Assembly (NCBI RefSeq): GCF_014646675.1
Contig: NZ_BMNS01000001.1
Coordinates: 428,212-492,211, forward strand
Source: Lutibacter litoralis
GTDB lineage: Bacteria > Bacteroidota > Bacteroidia > Flavobacteriales > Flavobacteriaceae
Reading direction: 5' to 3'
DNA length: 64,000 nucleotides
Part shown: positions 18,870 to 27,293 of the stretch, in pieces
Layout: each line of letters opens with the position of its first letter
Numbering within the stretch: the first letter of the stretch is position 1
The notes under the pieces: generated by a model
Told to the model about the DNA's origin: nothing
Database searches by the model: none
Seen by the model: the letters and a program-made list of their open reading frames with translations, nothing else
Program-made: the position numbers and the translations under genes

Positions 18870-19784
18870 TTGAAAAGCAAAAGTGTAAATAGAAACATTT
18901 TATTTGTATTAGTTTTAGCCGTTTTATATGTTTTTGAAATTAAGGCACAATCTAATAACCTTATTTTTGAAAATGATGATATTCGTATTTTTGAATCTTA
19001 TATATCATTAAATTCAGCAGGAAATATTTTTCCAACACTTTATAATGAAGGATTGATTTATGCCTCAAACTATAATAGTAATAATTATAAGCTCTTTTAT
19101 TCAAATCTAAAATCGGAATCCCAAAAGTTCAAAATCGGGTCAAAATATAATTTAGGTGCTGTTACTATTTTTAATAATGAAATTTATTTTACGGGGATCA
19201 CTAAAAAGTTAAGCGCTTTTGGCACAAATAATTTTACAATTTATAAAGGAAAAATAGAAAAGTTTAAGGTTAAAGAGATTGAGCAATTACCTATTTGCAG
19301 TTTAGATTTTTCATATACCTATCCAACAATTTCAAAAGATGGCTCTAGAATGACGGTTGTTACTAACGAAAAAGGATATTTACATTTGTTAGAACTTAAA
19401 AGAAATGAAAATAACGAATGGGAAAAAGGAGAAGTTGTATATATCTCTCATCCAGAATTCGAAATTATAAATCCGACGTATTATAATGAAAATACCATTT
19501 ATTTTGCATCAAATCTTTATGATGGAAAAATAACTAGAGTGGCCTATGATCAAAATAAAAAGGGAGAATTCCTTATAACTGAAGTAGAAAGAGAGCAAGG
19601 AAGTTTTAACATTTATAAAATTGTTAAAAGGAACGGAATTTGGGGTGTGCCTATAAAACTAGCTAAATTTAATTCAGAATTTGATGATTTAGGGGTTGTT
19701 TTTATAAATGAAAACTCAGGGTATATAACTTCATTTAGATATAGCAATGCAGATAATATCTATTATTTTGAATTAAAGAACTAA
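18870..19784 (+). CDS. Secreted beta-propeller (PD40/WD40-like) protein
   Basis: 304 residues starting at TTG 18870, the only start that retains the signal peptide (LFVLVLAVLYVFEIKAQS). PD40-like repeats are visible, for example YPTISKDGSRMTVVTNEKG and NPTYYNENTIYFASN, as in TolB-like propellers. No catalytic motif. It follows the hybrid kinase by 7 bp, suggesting co-transcription and perhaps a periplasmic sensing or binding partner, although the kinase has no membrane segment to couple to it. The stop codon overlaps the stop of the convergent lactonase gene by 4 bp. Confidence 0.65.
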   Translation: MKSKSVNRNILFVLVLAVLYVFEIKAQSNNLIFENDDIRIFESYISLNSAGNIFPTLYNEGLIYASNYNSNNYKLFYSNLKSESQKFKIGSKYNLGAVTIFNNEIYFTGITKKLSAFGTNNFTIYKGKIEKFKVKEIEQLPICSLDFSYTYPTISKDGSRMTVVTNEKGYLHLLELKRNENNEWEKGEVVYISHPEFEIINPTYYNENTIYFASNLYDGKITRVAYDQNKKGEFLITEVEREQGSFNIYKIVKRNGIWGVPIKLAKFNSEFDDLGVVFINENSGYITSFRYSNADNIYYFELKN

Positions 19785-20836
19785 AATAGTAAATATACTG
19801 GTGTTGGGGCTTTAATGCTGTTTAAAAAAGATAACTTACCAGAACTTTTATTAATTTTGTAAACGCTAATATTTTTACTTTTTTGGTTGGCAACTAATAA
19901 AAATTCCCCATTTGGTGAAAGCGTAAAGTTTCTTGGCCAATTACCATTAACACTTATATTTTGAACTTTTTGGAGCCTACCATTTTTTATATTTCTTTTA
20001 AAAACTGCAATAGAATTTTCACCTCTATTTGAACCGTATACAAATTTTTCATTTTTAGATAAATGAATATCTGCACAATAACTTTTCCCTATAAAATCAG
20101 AACTTAGAGTGCTAATATTTTGAATGTTTTTATAGCTATTTTTGTCTTTTTTTAGAGTGGTTACCGTAGAATTTAATTCATTAATAACATAAATATATTT
20201 TCCATTTTTAGTAATTTCAAAATGTCTTGGTCCAGCACCAGTTTCCATTTTATACTTTTCATTTAAAGTAAAATTACCTTGCTCTTCAATATAATGTGCT
20301 AAAAAATCACGTCCTAAATCGGCTACAAATAAATTAGAATTTAAAAATTTTGCAGAATGGGCATGCGCTTTTTTTGTTTCAATATTGTGGTTAATAACTT
20401 GAAAAGCCTCTTGTAAACTACCATCTTTATTTATATTAAAAATAGCGAAATTTCCGCCACCATAATTTGAAACAACAGCTTTATCTCCTTTTTTATTTAA
20501 TTGTACATGGCAAGGACCTTTACCTTTGCTATTTACTTTATTAATTAAAGTAAGTGAGCCGTTATTATTGACTTTATATGCGTTAACAGAACTTCCTTCA
20601 TTACTTTCACTAACTGCATACAGAAACTTTTTGTCTTTTGAAAAAGTTAAAAAAGAAGGATTTACAGCCTCAACTGCTAACCTTCTGTTATTTAATTCAC
20701 CAGTTTTAACGTTGAAATTATAAAGGAAAATACCTTGGCTATCTTCACCAGTATAAGTTCCAACATACATTGGAATATTTTGTGCGTAAGTAAATAAGCC
20801 AATGCTCATTAATAAAAAAGTAAAGGTATTTTTCAT
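19781..20836 (-). CDS. Secreted lactonase-family beta-propeller protein
   Basis: 351 residues of the PF10282 family, which includes cycloisomerase 2/6-phosphogluconolactonase-like propellers. N-terminal signal peptide (FTFLLMSIGLFTYAQ), then MYVGTYTGEDSQGIFLYNF, GKGPCHVQLNKKGDKAVVSNYGGGN, GAGPRHFEITKNGKYIYVINE and NWPRNFTLSPNGEFLLVANQ, one per propeller blade. The secreted location argues against a pentose-phosphate role; a periplasmic lactonase or sugar-acid function is more likely. It is 13 bp downstream of the unknown protein at 20850-21251. Confidence 0.85.
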   Translation of the reverse strand: MKNTFTFLLMSIGLFTYAQNIPMYVGTYTGEDSQGIFLYNFNVKTGELNNRRLAVEAVNPSFLTFSKDKKFLYAVSESNEGSSVNAYKVNNNGSLTLINKVNSKGKGPCHVQLNKKGDKAVVSNYGGGNFAIFNINKDGSLQEAFQVINHNIETKKAHAHSAKFLNSNLFVADLGRDFLAHYIEEQGNFTLNEKYKMETGAGPRHFEITKNGKYIYVINELNSTVTTLKKDKNSYKNIQNISTLSSDFIGKSYCADIHLSKNEKFVYGSNRGENSIAVFKRNIKNGRLQKVQNISVNGNWPRNFTLSPNGEFLLVANQKSKNISVYKINKSSGKLSFLNSIKAPTPVYLLF

Positions 20837-20849
20837 CTATTTTTAAGTA

Positions 20850-21251
20850 TTATTTTATGAGTATTCCACGTTTATTTAACAAAGGAATATTTCTAAGCGC
20901 ACCTTCTTTAATGGAGCCTTTTTCAAACAAGAATTTTTTATCGTGCATGGCATTCTGTTTAAAAAAAGTAACATTAAAAAAGTTTGAAAGATTTAATACA
21001 TCTTCTTGTAAAAGTTCAACTTTAGCAAAGGATTTTGAAGGTAATTTTTCAATTTTATGCCTTAAAACAGCTGTTTCAATCATTTTATCTTCATCATAAC
21101 CTTTAGAAACTATCAACACCATTTCTATAGCAACATCTTTGTTGTTAATAATATAAGCATTCCAATCTTCACATTGAAATTCGTTGTTATATTCTTTAAC
21201 AACTGCCATAAAAACGTCTGTTACCTCTGGTATTTTAATGTCTTTTTTCAT
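20850..21251 (-). CDS. Conserved protein of unknown function next to pheS
   Basis: 133 residues, not recognised. No signal peptide or membrane helix; mixed alpha/beta composition with a C-terminal KGSIKEGALRNIPLLNKRGILIK. It lies 84 bp after pheS on the same strand and 13 bp before the lactonase gene. I have the impression that such a protein often follows pheS in Flavobacteriaceae, but I cannot verify this here. Coding status is supported by the close packing and the codon usage like its neighbours. Confidence 0.7.
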   Translation of the reverse strand: MKKDIKIPEVTDVFMAVVKEYNNEFQCEDWNAYIINNKDVAIEMVLIVSKGYDEDKMIETAVLRHKIEKLPSKSFAKVELLQEDVLNLSNFFNVTFFKQNAMHDKKFLFEKGSIKEGALRNIPLLNKRGILIK

Positions 21252-21335
21252 AAAAATTAGTTTATAAAGTTGAATGTAAAAAGCCTATAATGTAGTGCTT
21301 TAAACTTATAACTTTAAAAACATGTTACTTTTAAA

Positions 21336-22355
21336 CTATATTACCGATTTGAACTGTTCTAAAAAACGCACATCGTTTTCATAAAACATTCTAATATCTG
21401 GAATTTGGTACAAAAGCATTGCAATACGTTCAATCCCCATTCCAAAAGCGTAACCGCTGTAAACATCAGGATCAATATTGGCGTTTTTTAATACATTTGG
21501 ATCTACCATCCCGCAGCCCATAATTTCTAACCAACCAGTTCCTTTGGTAATTTTATAATCTGTTTCAGTTTCTAATCCCCAGTAAATATCTACTTCGGCA
21601 CTTGGCTCTGTAAACGGAAAATAAGAAGGGCGTAAACGAATTTTAGACTTCCCAAACATTTCTTTGGTAAAGTACAGTAAGGTTTGTTTTAAATCTGCAA
21701 AAGAAACATCGGTATCTATATATAAACCTTCAACTTGATGAAAAATACAATGTGCTCGCGCCGAAATATCTTCATTCCTAAAAACTCTTCCCGGAGAAAT
21801 GGTTCTAATTGGTGGTTTGTGGTTTTCCATATAACGCACTTGAACAGAAGATGTATGTGTACGCAATAAAATATCTGGATTTGTTTCAATAAAAAAAGTA
21901 TCCTGCATATCACGTGCTGGATGGTATTCTGGTAAATTTAACGCCGTAAAATTATGCCAGTCATCTTCAATTTCAGGACCTTCAGAAACTGTAAAACCTA
22001 CACGAGAAAAAACATCAATAATTTTATTTTTAACTATAGATATTGGATGGCGAGAACCTAATTCAATAGGCTCTTCTGGTTGAGTTAAATCACCATAAAC
22101 ACCTAATTGTTCACTCGCATTTTCTAGAGTATCTTTTAGTTGGTTTACTTTATCTTGTGCTGAATTTTTAAGCGTATTTAATGCCTGACCAAATTCTTTT
22201 CTTTCAGTAGGAGCTACATTTTTAAATTCAGCGAATAAATCATTAAGTATTCCTTTTTTACTTAAAAATTTAATTCTAAAAGTTTCAATTTCATCTTTAG
22301 AAGTTGCATTAAATGCAGCTACTTCTCCAATCAATTCTTTTACTTTATCTAACAT
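21336..22355 (-). CDS. pheS: Phenylalanyl-tRNA synthetase alpha subunit
   Basis: 339 residues, normal PheS length. It charges tRNA-Phe as an alpha2-beta2 enzyme with PheT, which is not in the window. N-terminal coiled coil (about 1-90), then class II motifs: [53 protein letters not shown] (motif 2 region) and [13 protein letters not shown] (motif 3). The ATG start gives the expected N-terminus. It is divergent from gdh at 22618 across a 262-bp AT-rich gap. Confidence 0.97.
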   Translation of the reverse strand: MLDKVKELIGEVAAFNATSKDEIETFRIKFLSKKGILNDLFAEFKNVAPTERKEFGQALNTLKNSAQDKVNQLKDTLENASEQLGVYGDLTQPEEPIELGSRHPISIVKNKIIDVFSRVGFTVSEGPEIEDDWHNFTALNLPEYHPARDMQDTFFIETNPDILLRTHTSSVQVRYMENHKPPIRTISPGRVFRNEDISARAHCIFHQVEGLYIDTDVSFADLKQTLLYFTKEMFGKSKIRLRPSYFPFTEPSAEVDIYWGLETETDYKITKGTGWLEIMGCGMVDPNVLKNANIDPDVYSGYAFGMGIERIAMLLYQIPDIRMFYENDVRFLEQFKSVI

Positions 22356-22567
22356 TTTATATAAAATTAGGGTGCAAATTTACACAATTTTATTTTGATA
22401 AATAATATTGAATCTATATTGATAAATAGAACTTTTTTTGATACAAATTGAGTAAGTATTTTAATTGTAGAAAAGTTTAAAAAACACTTATTACGAAAAC
22501 GTTTGAGGAAGTGCAAATATTTTCGTAAAAAATAGTACTAATTTTATATATAGCATTATTTATTGGC

Positions 22568-22575
22568 TATATTTG
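22568..22575 (+). promoter_or_regulatory. -7 promoter element of the first gdh gene
   Basis: TATATTTG matches TAnnTTTG, 42 bp before the ATG. A TTG at -33 is not evident. Confidence 0.5.
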
Positions 22576-22617
22576 TGTAGCAAATTATATTAAATTCAAA
22601 ATAATACATCATAAATT

Positions 22618-23961
22618 ATGGAATCAAAAATTAAAGAGTTTATGGATCTGGTTAAAGAACGTAACCAATTTGAACCTGAATTTTTACAAGCTGTAGAAGA
22701 AGTAGCCGAAACGGTTATTCCTTATATAGCTAGTCAAGAAATTTACTATGGTAAAAACATATTATTAAGAATGGTTGAGCCAGAGAGAGTATTAATGTTT
22801 AGAGTGCCTTGGGTAGATGATAGAGGAGAAATTGTTGTTAATAGAGGGTTTAGAATTGAAATGAACTCTGCTATTGGCCCTTACAAAGGTGGTTTACGTT
22901 TTCATCCTTCAGTAAACTTGAGTATTCTTAAATTCTTAGCTTTTGAGCAAGTATTTAAAAATGCATTAACTACACTGCCAATGGGTGGTGGTAAGGGTGG
23001 ATCTGATTTTGATCCAAAAGGAAAATCTGATGGTGAAATCATGCGTTTTTGCCAAAGTTTTATGGGAGAATTATTCCGTCATATTGGTCCAAATACTGAT
23101 ATTCCTGCAGGAGATATAGGTGTTGGTGGTAGAGAAATTGGGTTCTTGTTTGGAATGTATAAAAAACTTCGTAACGAATTTACAGGTGTGTTAACTGGTA
23201 AGGGAATGTCTTGGGGTGGATCATTAATTCGTCCTGAAGCAACTGGTTATGGAACCGTTTATTTTGCTCAAAGCATGCTAGAAACAAGAGGAGATACAAT
23301 TAAAGGAAAAACTGTTACTGTTTCAGGTTCTGGAAATGTTGCCCAGTATGCTTGTGAAAAAGCAACTCAATTAGGAGCTAAAGTTGTTACTTTATCTGAT
23401 TCGGGAGGATATATTTTTGATGAAGAAGGTATCGATGCAGATAAATTAGCTTTTGTAATGGATCTTAAAAATAACAAACACGGAAGAATTATAGAATATG
23501 TTGGTAAATATCCAAAAGCAAAATATGTTGCTGGACAAAGACCTTGGGGTGAAAAATGTGATGTTGCAATGCCTTGCGCAACTCAGAATGAAATAGATTT
23601 AGGTGATGCTAAAAATCTATTGGCTAATGGATGTTTTGTAGTTTCCGAAGGTGCTAATATGCCATCAAGACCTGAAGCTATCTCGGCTTTCCAAGGTGCA
23701 AATATTTTATATGCTCCTGGTAAAGCCTCAAATGCTGGTGGTGTTGCAACTTCTGGTTTAGAAATGTCTCAAAATTCTTTACGTATTTTATGGTCTCGTG
23801 AAGAAGTTGACGAAAGATTGAAAAAAATTATGACCGATATTCATGATTCTTGTATCAAGTATGGTAAAAAAGATGACGGAACTATCGACTATGTAACCGG
23901 AGCTAATATTGCAGGTTTTGTTAAAGTAGCTGATGCTATGTTAGCACAAGGTGTTGTTTAA
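22618..23961 (+). CDS. gdhA: Glutamate dehydrogenase, hexameric class, paralogue 1
   Basis: 447 residues. It interconverts 2-oxoglutarate plus ammonia and glutamate. The substrate lysines lie in IGPYKGGLRFHPSVN and PMGGGKGGSDFDPKGKSD, and the dinucleotide loop is SGSGNVAQYACEKATQLGAKVVTLSDSGG. The serine-containing VTLSDS region resembles NADP-dependent enzymes such as E. coli GdhA, so an assimilatory NADPH role is likely but not proven. It is separated from the second gdh by one gene. Terminator at 23987-24014. Confidence 0.95.
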   Translation: MESKIKEFMDLVKERNQFEPEFLQAVEEVAETVIPYIASQEIYYGKNILLRMVEPERVLMFRVPWVDDRGEIVVNRGFRIEMNSAIGPYKGGLRFHPSVNLSILKFLAFEQVFKNALTTLPMGGGKGGSDFDPKGKSDGEIMRFCQSFMGELFRHIGPNTDIPAGDIGVGGREIGFLFGMYKKLRNEFTGVLTGKGMSWGGSLIRPEATGYGTVYFAQSMLETRGDTIKGKTVTVSGSGNVAQYACEKATQLGAKVVTLSDSGGYIFDEEGIDADKLAFVMDLKNNKHGRIIEYVGKYPKAKYVAGQRPWGEKCDVAMPCATQNEIDLGDAKNLLANGCFVVSEGANMPSRPEAISAFQGANILYAPGKASNAGGVATSGLEMSQNSLRILWSREEVDERLKKIMTDIHDSCIKYGKKDDGTIDYVTGANIAGFVKVADAMLAQGVV

Positions 23962-23986
23962 TCAGATTCTTTTTATTTTTACACTT

Positions 23987-24014
23987 AAGAGGGTTGCTTT
24001 AGAGTGACCCTTTT
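23987..24014 (+). terminator. Intrinsic terminator of the first gdh gene
   Basis: Stem AAGAGGGT (23987-23994) / ACCCTTTT (24007-24014) with one G-U pair, extendable inward, running into T7 (24011-24017). Confidence 0.8.
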
Positions 24015-24080
24015 TTTATATCCAATTATAATATAACTAAACAAAATTTATATCTTGCATAGTAATAAAAAGCAGACAAT

Positions 24081-27000
24081 ATGACGAAAAAACTATTACC
24101 AAATCTAAAATCTTATGCATTTGAAGAAGTTGCTTTTGATAAATTAATGCAAAATAGAATAAATAAAGTTTTAATAGTTTGTTCTAATTACGATTATTAT
24201 ATGCTTGAAGAAGATGGAAGAATAGATGAGCGTATTTTTAACGAATATACTTCATTAAATTTAAGATATCCACCAAGTTTTATACACGCAAATTCTTCAA
24301 GAAGAGCTATCAAAATGTTAGCTTCAGATAAAATTGATATTGTAATTACTTGGTTAGATATTGGCAATTATAAGGCTTTCGAAACTTCAAAAAAAATTAA
24401 AGAGGCTTTTCCACATGTACCAATTGCAGCATTAAGTCATTACTCTTCAGAACTAAGAAGCAAGTTGCAAAAAGGAAATACAGGAATTATAGATTATGTT
24501 TTTCATTGGAATGGAAATGTAGATATATTTTTAGCTATTATTAAATTAACCGAAGACCGAATGAATGCGGAAAGAGATATTAATGATATAGGTGTTAAAG
24601 CTATATTATTAGTAGAAGACTCTTTAAAATTTTACTCAAGATACATTCCATTAATTTACAAAGTTATATTAAAACAAACTCAGGCATTTATGTCTGAAGG
24701 TTTAAATGAGCACAGAAAAATGTTATTAATGCGTGGTAGACCTAAAATATTGTTAGCCACAACTTTTGAAGAAGGTATTAGTTTGTTTAATAATTATAGA
24801 AATAATTTATTAGGTGTAATATCAGATGTTAATTACTTTAAAGACGGAGTTCGGAATAAAGAAGCAGGATTCTTGTTTTTAGATTATGTTAGAAGTTTTA
24901 AGCGCTATTTTCCATTTTTAATTCAATCATCAGATGCCAATAACGAAAAACGAGCTTTAGAGCTTAAAGGGAAATTTTTATACAAACATTCAGAAACTTT
25001 AGGAGTAGATATTAAAAATTATATTGCAAAGTATTTTTCTTTTGGAAATTTTGAATTTTGGGACCCAACTCAAATGAAAGTATTAGCAGTTGTAAAAGAT
25101 TTAACCGAATTTCAAAAAGCATTGCATATTGTAAGTGAAGATTGCTTGGTATATCACGCCAAAAGAAGCGAATTTTCAAAATGGTTAAAATCAAGAGCTC
25201 TTTTCCCATTGGCTGATTTGTTTAGCAATGTAGAATTTGATGATTTTGAAAATAAATATCAAATAAGAGATTTTTTAATTAATTCCATTAATGTTTATAG
25301 GGTTTATAGATCAAGGGGTGTAATTGTAAAATTTGATAAACGTAAATACGACGAGTTTGTTGGGTTTGCAAGAATTGGGGAAGGCGCTTTAGGCGGGAAA
25401 GGAAGAGGTTTAGCTTTTATAGATTCCTTTTTAAAAAGAAATAATTTATTTAACAAATACGAAAACGTAAGCATTACTATACCAAGAACGGTAGTAATTA
25501 GTACCGAAGTTTTCGATCAATTTATTGAAACACATAAACTAATAAAATTTGCAGCAGAATGTTCTAATGATGAGGAGATATTGAATGAATTTATTTCAAA
25601 AGATCTTCCGGAATGGGCAGTTGAAGATGTTTGCGCATTTTTAAAGACTACCAAATCGCCCATTGCTATACGATCGTCAAGTATGTTAGAGGATTCTAAT
25701 TATCAGCCATTTGCAGGAGTTTTTGCAACTTATATGATTCCGAATTCAGAAATAAATAAAATGGTTGAAATGGTTTCTAATGCAATTAAATCTGTTATTG
25801 CTTCGTCATTTTTTCAAAGCAGTAAATCTTATTTAAAAGCTACATCACATACTATCGAAGAGGATAAAATGGCTGTAATTTTACAGGAAGTTATTGGAAA
25901 ACAATACCAAGATGTGTATTATCCAAATATTTCTGGTGTGGCACGCTCTATTAATTTTTATCCTATAGGAGATGAGAAGCCTAATGAAGGAATTGCCAAT
26001 ATAGCTTTAGGTTTAGGCGAAATAATTGTGGGTGGAGGTCAAACCTTACGTTTTTCACCTTTTCATCCAAAAAAAATTCTACAACTATCTTCTCCAGGTT
26101 CAACGCAGAGAGATACACAGCAGTATTTTTATGGTTTGGATATAGATCCAGATAGTTATAAAGTTTCAACCAGTGAAGCAATCAATAAAAAGAAGGTAAC
26201 TATTAGAGCCGCAGAAAATCACGGCTCCTTAAAATTTGTAGCTTCAACATATGATTTGCAAAATAATATAATAAGACCAGGCGTTATGCACGATGGAATT
26301 CGTGTAATTTCATTCGATAATATTCTAAAATACAACACGTTTCCTTTACCAGAAATTCTAAAAGAACTATTGCGAATTGGACAACGAGAAATGAGAAATC
26401 CAATAGAAATCGAGTTTGCTGTTAAACTCGATGTTCCAGCTGGAAAGCCAAAAGAATTTAGTTTTTTACAAATAAGACCCATTATAGAAAGTGTCGAAAC
26501 CGTTAGTAGATTGCCTGAAAATTTTGAACTTTCAGATACAATTATTTATTCTGAATCCGCTTTAGGAAATGGGAAATATGAAAATATTTACGATGTTGTT
26601 TATGTAAAACCAGAAACTTTTAATTCGGCCAATACTAGAGAAATTGCTATAGCTGTTGAACAAATTAATAAAAAATTTGCAACAATGGATAAAAAATATA
26701 TTTTGGTTGGACCTGGGCGTTGGGGTTCTAGTGATCCTTGGTTGGGAATTCCAGTAATTTGGCCTCAAATTTCTGCTGCAAAAATAATTGTAGAATCTGG
26801 TTTAAATAATTTTAGAATTGATCCAAGTCAAGGAACCCATTTTTTTCAAAATTTAACTTCATTTAAAGTGGGTTATTTAACAATAAATCCATTTATAAAA
26901 GATGGCTTTTTTGATGTAGATTATTTAAATGAGAACGAAGCTATTTTTGAAGATGCTTATTTAAGGCATATTTGTTTTAAAGAGCCGCTTACGGCTATAA

Positions 27001-27113
27001 TTGAAGGTAAATATAATAAAGCGGCTATTTTTAAAGAAGGTTTTTCGGCACAAGAAACAAGCGTAAAAATAGAAGATTCTATTGAAGAATTGCCTCCAGA
27101 TGGATTTATGTAA
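24081..27113 (+). CDS. Receiver-like/PEP-synthase-type ATP-grasp fusion protein, function unknown
   Basis: 1010 residues. Two N-terminal receiver-like domains (about 28-165 and 170-330) are suggested by KVLIVCSNYDYYML...IDIVITWLD and KAILLVEDSLKFYSRY...LLGVISDVNYF, the latter with a candidate phospho-acceptor Asp. A PEP/pyruvate-binding (PPDK_N) ATP-grasp follows from about 435: GEGALGGKGRGLAFIDSFL, then IAIRSSSMLEDSNYQPFAGVFATY. The end is a distinctive domain with ILVGPGRWGSSDPWLGIPV and DPSQGTHFFQNL. The phosphohistidine swivel motif (TSHAA-like) and the PEP-binding barrel of true PEP synthases are not visible, so a PEP synthase label would be misleading. It lies between two gdh genes, all rightward, suggesting a nitrogen- or energy-related regulatory role (inference). 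Confidence 0.75.
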   Translation: MTKKLLPNLKSYAFEEVAFDKLMQNRINKVLIVCSNYDYYMLEEDGRIDERIFNEYTSLNLRYPPSFIHANSSRRAIKMLASDKIDIVITWLDIGNYKAFETSKKIKEAFPHVPIAALSHYSSELRSKLQKGNTGIIDYVFHWNGNVDIFLAIIKLTEDRMNAERDINDIGVKAILLVEDSLKFYSRYIPLIYKVILKQTQAFMSEGLNEHRKMLLMRGRPKILLATTFEEGISLFNNYRNNLLGVISDVNYFKDGVRNKEAGFLFLDYVRSFKRYFPFLIQSSDANNEKRALELKGKFLYKHSETLGVDIKNYIAKYFSFGNFEFWDPTQMKVLAVVKDLTEFQKALHIVSEDCLVYHAKRSEFSKWLKSRALFPLADLFSNVEFDDFENKYQIRDFLINSINVYRVYRSRGVIVKFDKRKYDEFVGFARIGEGALGGKGRGLAFIDSFLKRNNLFNKYENVSITIPRTVVISTEVFDQFIETHKLIKFAAECSNDEEILNEFISKDLPEWAVEDVCAFLKTTKSPIAIRSSSMLEDSNYQPFAGVFATYMIPNSEINKMVEMVSNAIKSVIASSFFQSSKSYLKATSHTIEEDKMAVILQEVIGKQYQDVYYPNISGVARSINFYPIGDEKPNEGIANIALGLGEIIVGGGQTLRFSPFHPKKILQLSSPGSTQRDTQQYFYGLDIDPDSYKVSTSEAINKKKVTIRAAENHGSLKFVASTYDLQNNIIRPGVMHDGIRVISFDNILKYNTFPLPEILKELLRIGQREMRNPIEIEFAVKLDVPAGKPKEFSFLQIRPIIESVETVSRLPENFELSDTIIYSESALGNGKYENIYDVVYVKPETFNSANTREIAIAVEQINKKFATMDKKYILVGPGRWGSSDPWLGIPVIWPQISAAKIIVESGLNNFRIDPSQGTHFFQNLTSFKVGYLTINPFIKDGFFDVDYLNENEAIFEDAYLRHICFKEPLTAIIEGKYNKAAIFKEGFSAQETSVKIEDSIEELPPDGFM

Positions 27114-27221
27114 AAATATGTATATGATAAAAAAACAACTTAAAATAAGTATAATAATTTCAAATTAATAAAAAAAGTATAATTTAATAATAAATATTAA
27201 AATTATTGATAAGAATGTTAT

Positions 27222-27251
27222 TTGAAATTCAATTTAAAATATGTATTTTTG
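27222..27251 (+). promoter_or_regulatory. Promoter of the second gdh gene
   Basis: TTG (27222-27224), 19-nt spacer and TATTTTTG (27244-27251) match the Bacteroidota consensus exactly. The gene's ATG is 43 bp downstream. The promoter lies inside an apparent 5' extension of the ORF, which shows that the extension is not translated. Confidence 0.75.
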
Positions 27252-27293
27252 TTATTATCTTTATTTTATATAACAGTTATAAATTATGTCATT

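Noticed and set aside
24081-27113. Calling the protein phosphoenolpyruvate synthase
   Set aside because: Only the ATP-grasp part matches; the phosphohistidine and PEP-binding domains are not seen.
27222-27293. N-terminal extension of the second gdh, looking like a signal peptide (LKYVFLLLSLFYITVINYV)
   Set aside because: The stretch contains a consensus TTG-N19-TAnnTTTG promoter and begins with TTG; the family N-terminus starts at ATG 27294, and a secreted GDH would be implausible.
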